A DNA stretch of 64,000 nt, taken from Pseudobacteriovorax sp. Its GTDB lineage: Bacteria; Bdellovibrionota_B; Oligoflexia; Oligoflexales; Oligoflexaceae. Shown here piece after piece: positions 63,404-64,000 of the stretch. Numbering within the stretch: the stretch's first letter is position 1; each line of letters begins with the position of its first letter. Position numbers and translations under genes: made by a program. Location: NCBI GenBank assembly GCA_013215145.1, contig JABSRP010000001.1:62001-126000 (forward strand). The letters are read 5' to 3'. The notes under the pieces were generated by a model. That model saw only the letters and a program-made list of their open reading frames with translations. It searched no databases and was not told the origin of the DNA.

Positions 63404-64000
63404 ATGAAACACTCTGCGGAGATCCCTGGTCAGGGTGAATTTAGCCTATTAAAAAGCATCAGGAAAATTGGTCAGTCCTTTGTCAATTCCTCTAGGGACG
63501 ATACTCGTGACCTGTTAAATAAAAACTTGGCCTACATTCCCGTAAGAATTCACACGACTCTACCAGAGCATCGTAAGCAGCCAACGGTAAAGCAAAGTCA
63601 CCTGATTTCTGAAACAATCCTCTACTGCTATTTTGGACAAATCTATAGCCCACACGGAATTGTACCCGATCTTAGGCAATCAAGTTTTTTTCAAAAATAT
63701 CACGAAATATACTGGAATCCGAGAAATCTAGTTTATAGTTTTGAGGACCAATTTCGTACAGGAATTATAGCCGTATATAAAGGTATTTTCGAAAAGTCAG
63801 ACTCTTGTATTCGGGAAGGATTGTACATGATGTTTCCAAATCTATCTACCGAAGCCAGCGAATTTCTGTTGAACTTGATCAAACAACATACTGAAATCAT
63901 TTTTTCCTCCAAAGAGGGTCAAGACCCTTCAAACTTGTGGGCCATCTCCCTAGAAATGCTCAAAAACCTCAAGGTAATCAACATTCCCGTAAATCCTGAT
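63404..64000 (+). CDS. Hypothetical protein, 3' end beyond the window
   Basis: A frame open from ATG 63404 to the window edge (199 codons, no stop), preceded by AGGAAAGGAT. The protein (MKHSAEIPGQGEFSLLKSIR...) has no signal peptide and no motif I recognise; later text includes QSHLISETILYCYFGQIYSP and EGLYMMFPNLSTEASEFLLN. It is divergent from the MACPF-like lipoprotein gene across about 250 AT-rich bases. Function unknown; the C-terminal part is not visible. Confidence 0.65.
   Translation, partial: MKHSAEIPGQGEFSLLKSIRKIGQSFVNSSRDDTRDLLNKNLAYIPVRIHTTLPEHRKQPTVKQSHLISETILYCYFGQIYSPHGIVPDLRQSSFFQKYHEIYWNPRNLVYSFEDQFRTGIIAVYKGIFEKSDSCIREGLYMMFPNLSTEASEFLLNLIKQHTEIIFSSKEGQDPSNLWAISLEMLKNLKVINIPVNPD

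Noticed and set aside
1..64000. tRNA, rRNA, CRISPR array, insertion sequence or prophage
   Set aside because: No repeat-spacer pattern, transposase, integrase or tRNA-like T-loop was seen; nearly all sequence is accounted for by ordinary genes.

Overview
The window reads as a dense stretch of chromosome from a flagellated Gram-negative bacterium. Gram-negative traits are HldE (LPS heptose), several lipoproteins, a putative outer-membrane barrel and an LpxH-like hydrolase. The mix of a FlbD/MotE-containing flagellar set, PrkA-YeaH-SpoVR, periplasmic TPR proteins and many unfamiliar lipoproteins suggests a delta-like or Bdellovibrionota/Oligoflexia-type organism. That placement is inference; there is no rRNA or tRNA gene here to settle it. 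Base composition is moderate to AT-leaning by eye. No insertion sequence, prophage, CRISPR array or tRNA was seen.

Region 1 (1-16.3 kb) is housekeeping. It holds ybbR(partial)-glmM-pdxJ-tsaE (+), an ALDH7 aldehyde dehydrogenase with an enoyl-CoA hydratase (-), the threonine operon thrA-thrB-thrC (+), and a long minus-strand run acpP-rpiB-glyA-nrdR-ribE-ribBA-ribH-nusB. The GTP cyclohydrolase II half of RibBA has lost its zinc and catalytic residues. A Fur-box-like palindrome lies between acpP and a divergent LpxH-like hydrolase.

Region 2 (16.4-27.3 kb) has a permease fused to a seven-repeat FG-GAP/VCBS propeller and an ASPIC/UnbV-like end. On the minus strand follows a tight four-gene unit, PrkA kinase, YeaH, SpoVR and a secreted or outer-membrane protein, behind a clear sigma70-type promoter. 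prfB comes next; it needs a +1 programmed frameshift that conceptual translation misses.

Region 3 (27.4-48.2 kb) is motility and envelope. flbD, a periplasmic TPR protein, a sensorless chemoreceptor and a small unknown gene lie on +. On - lie a ChaN-like protein, two unknown genes, purN, fmt and an acyltransferase. Then comes a large flagellar operon transcribed as TPR/AMIN protein, AAA+ regulator, flgB, flgC, fliE, fliF, fliH, fliI, fliJ, motE. It starts at a near-perfect sigma54 promoter (48227-48242) and ends at a strong hairpin terminator (37944-37970). fliG is absent from its usual place, and the operon's own NtrC-type regulator lacks the GAFTGA loop.

Region 4 (48.2-64 kb) contains hldE, nrdA-nrdB with a regulatory region carrying paired NrdR-like boxes and DnaA boxes, ung with a VC0807-family membrane protein, a response regulator, a 52-residue small gene, a fatty acid hydroxylase-family enzyme and an exported amidohydrolase. 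Four lipoprotein genes follow. Two of them are paralogues with a degenerate MACPF (perforin-like) signature, and one of those also ends in a beta-gamma-crystallin-like domain. These two proteins, the permease-propeller fusion and the GAFTGA-less flagellar regulator are the most unusual items. The window closes inside an unrecognised + strand gene.
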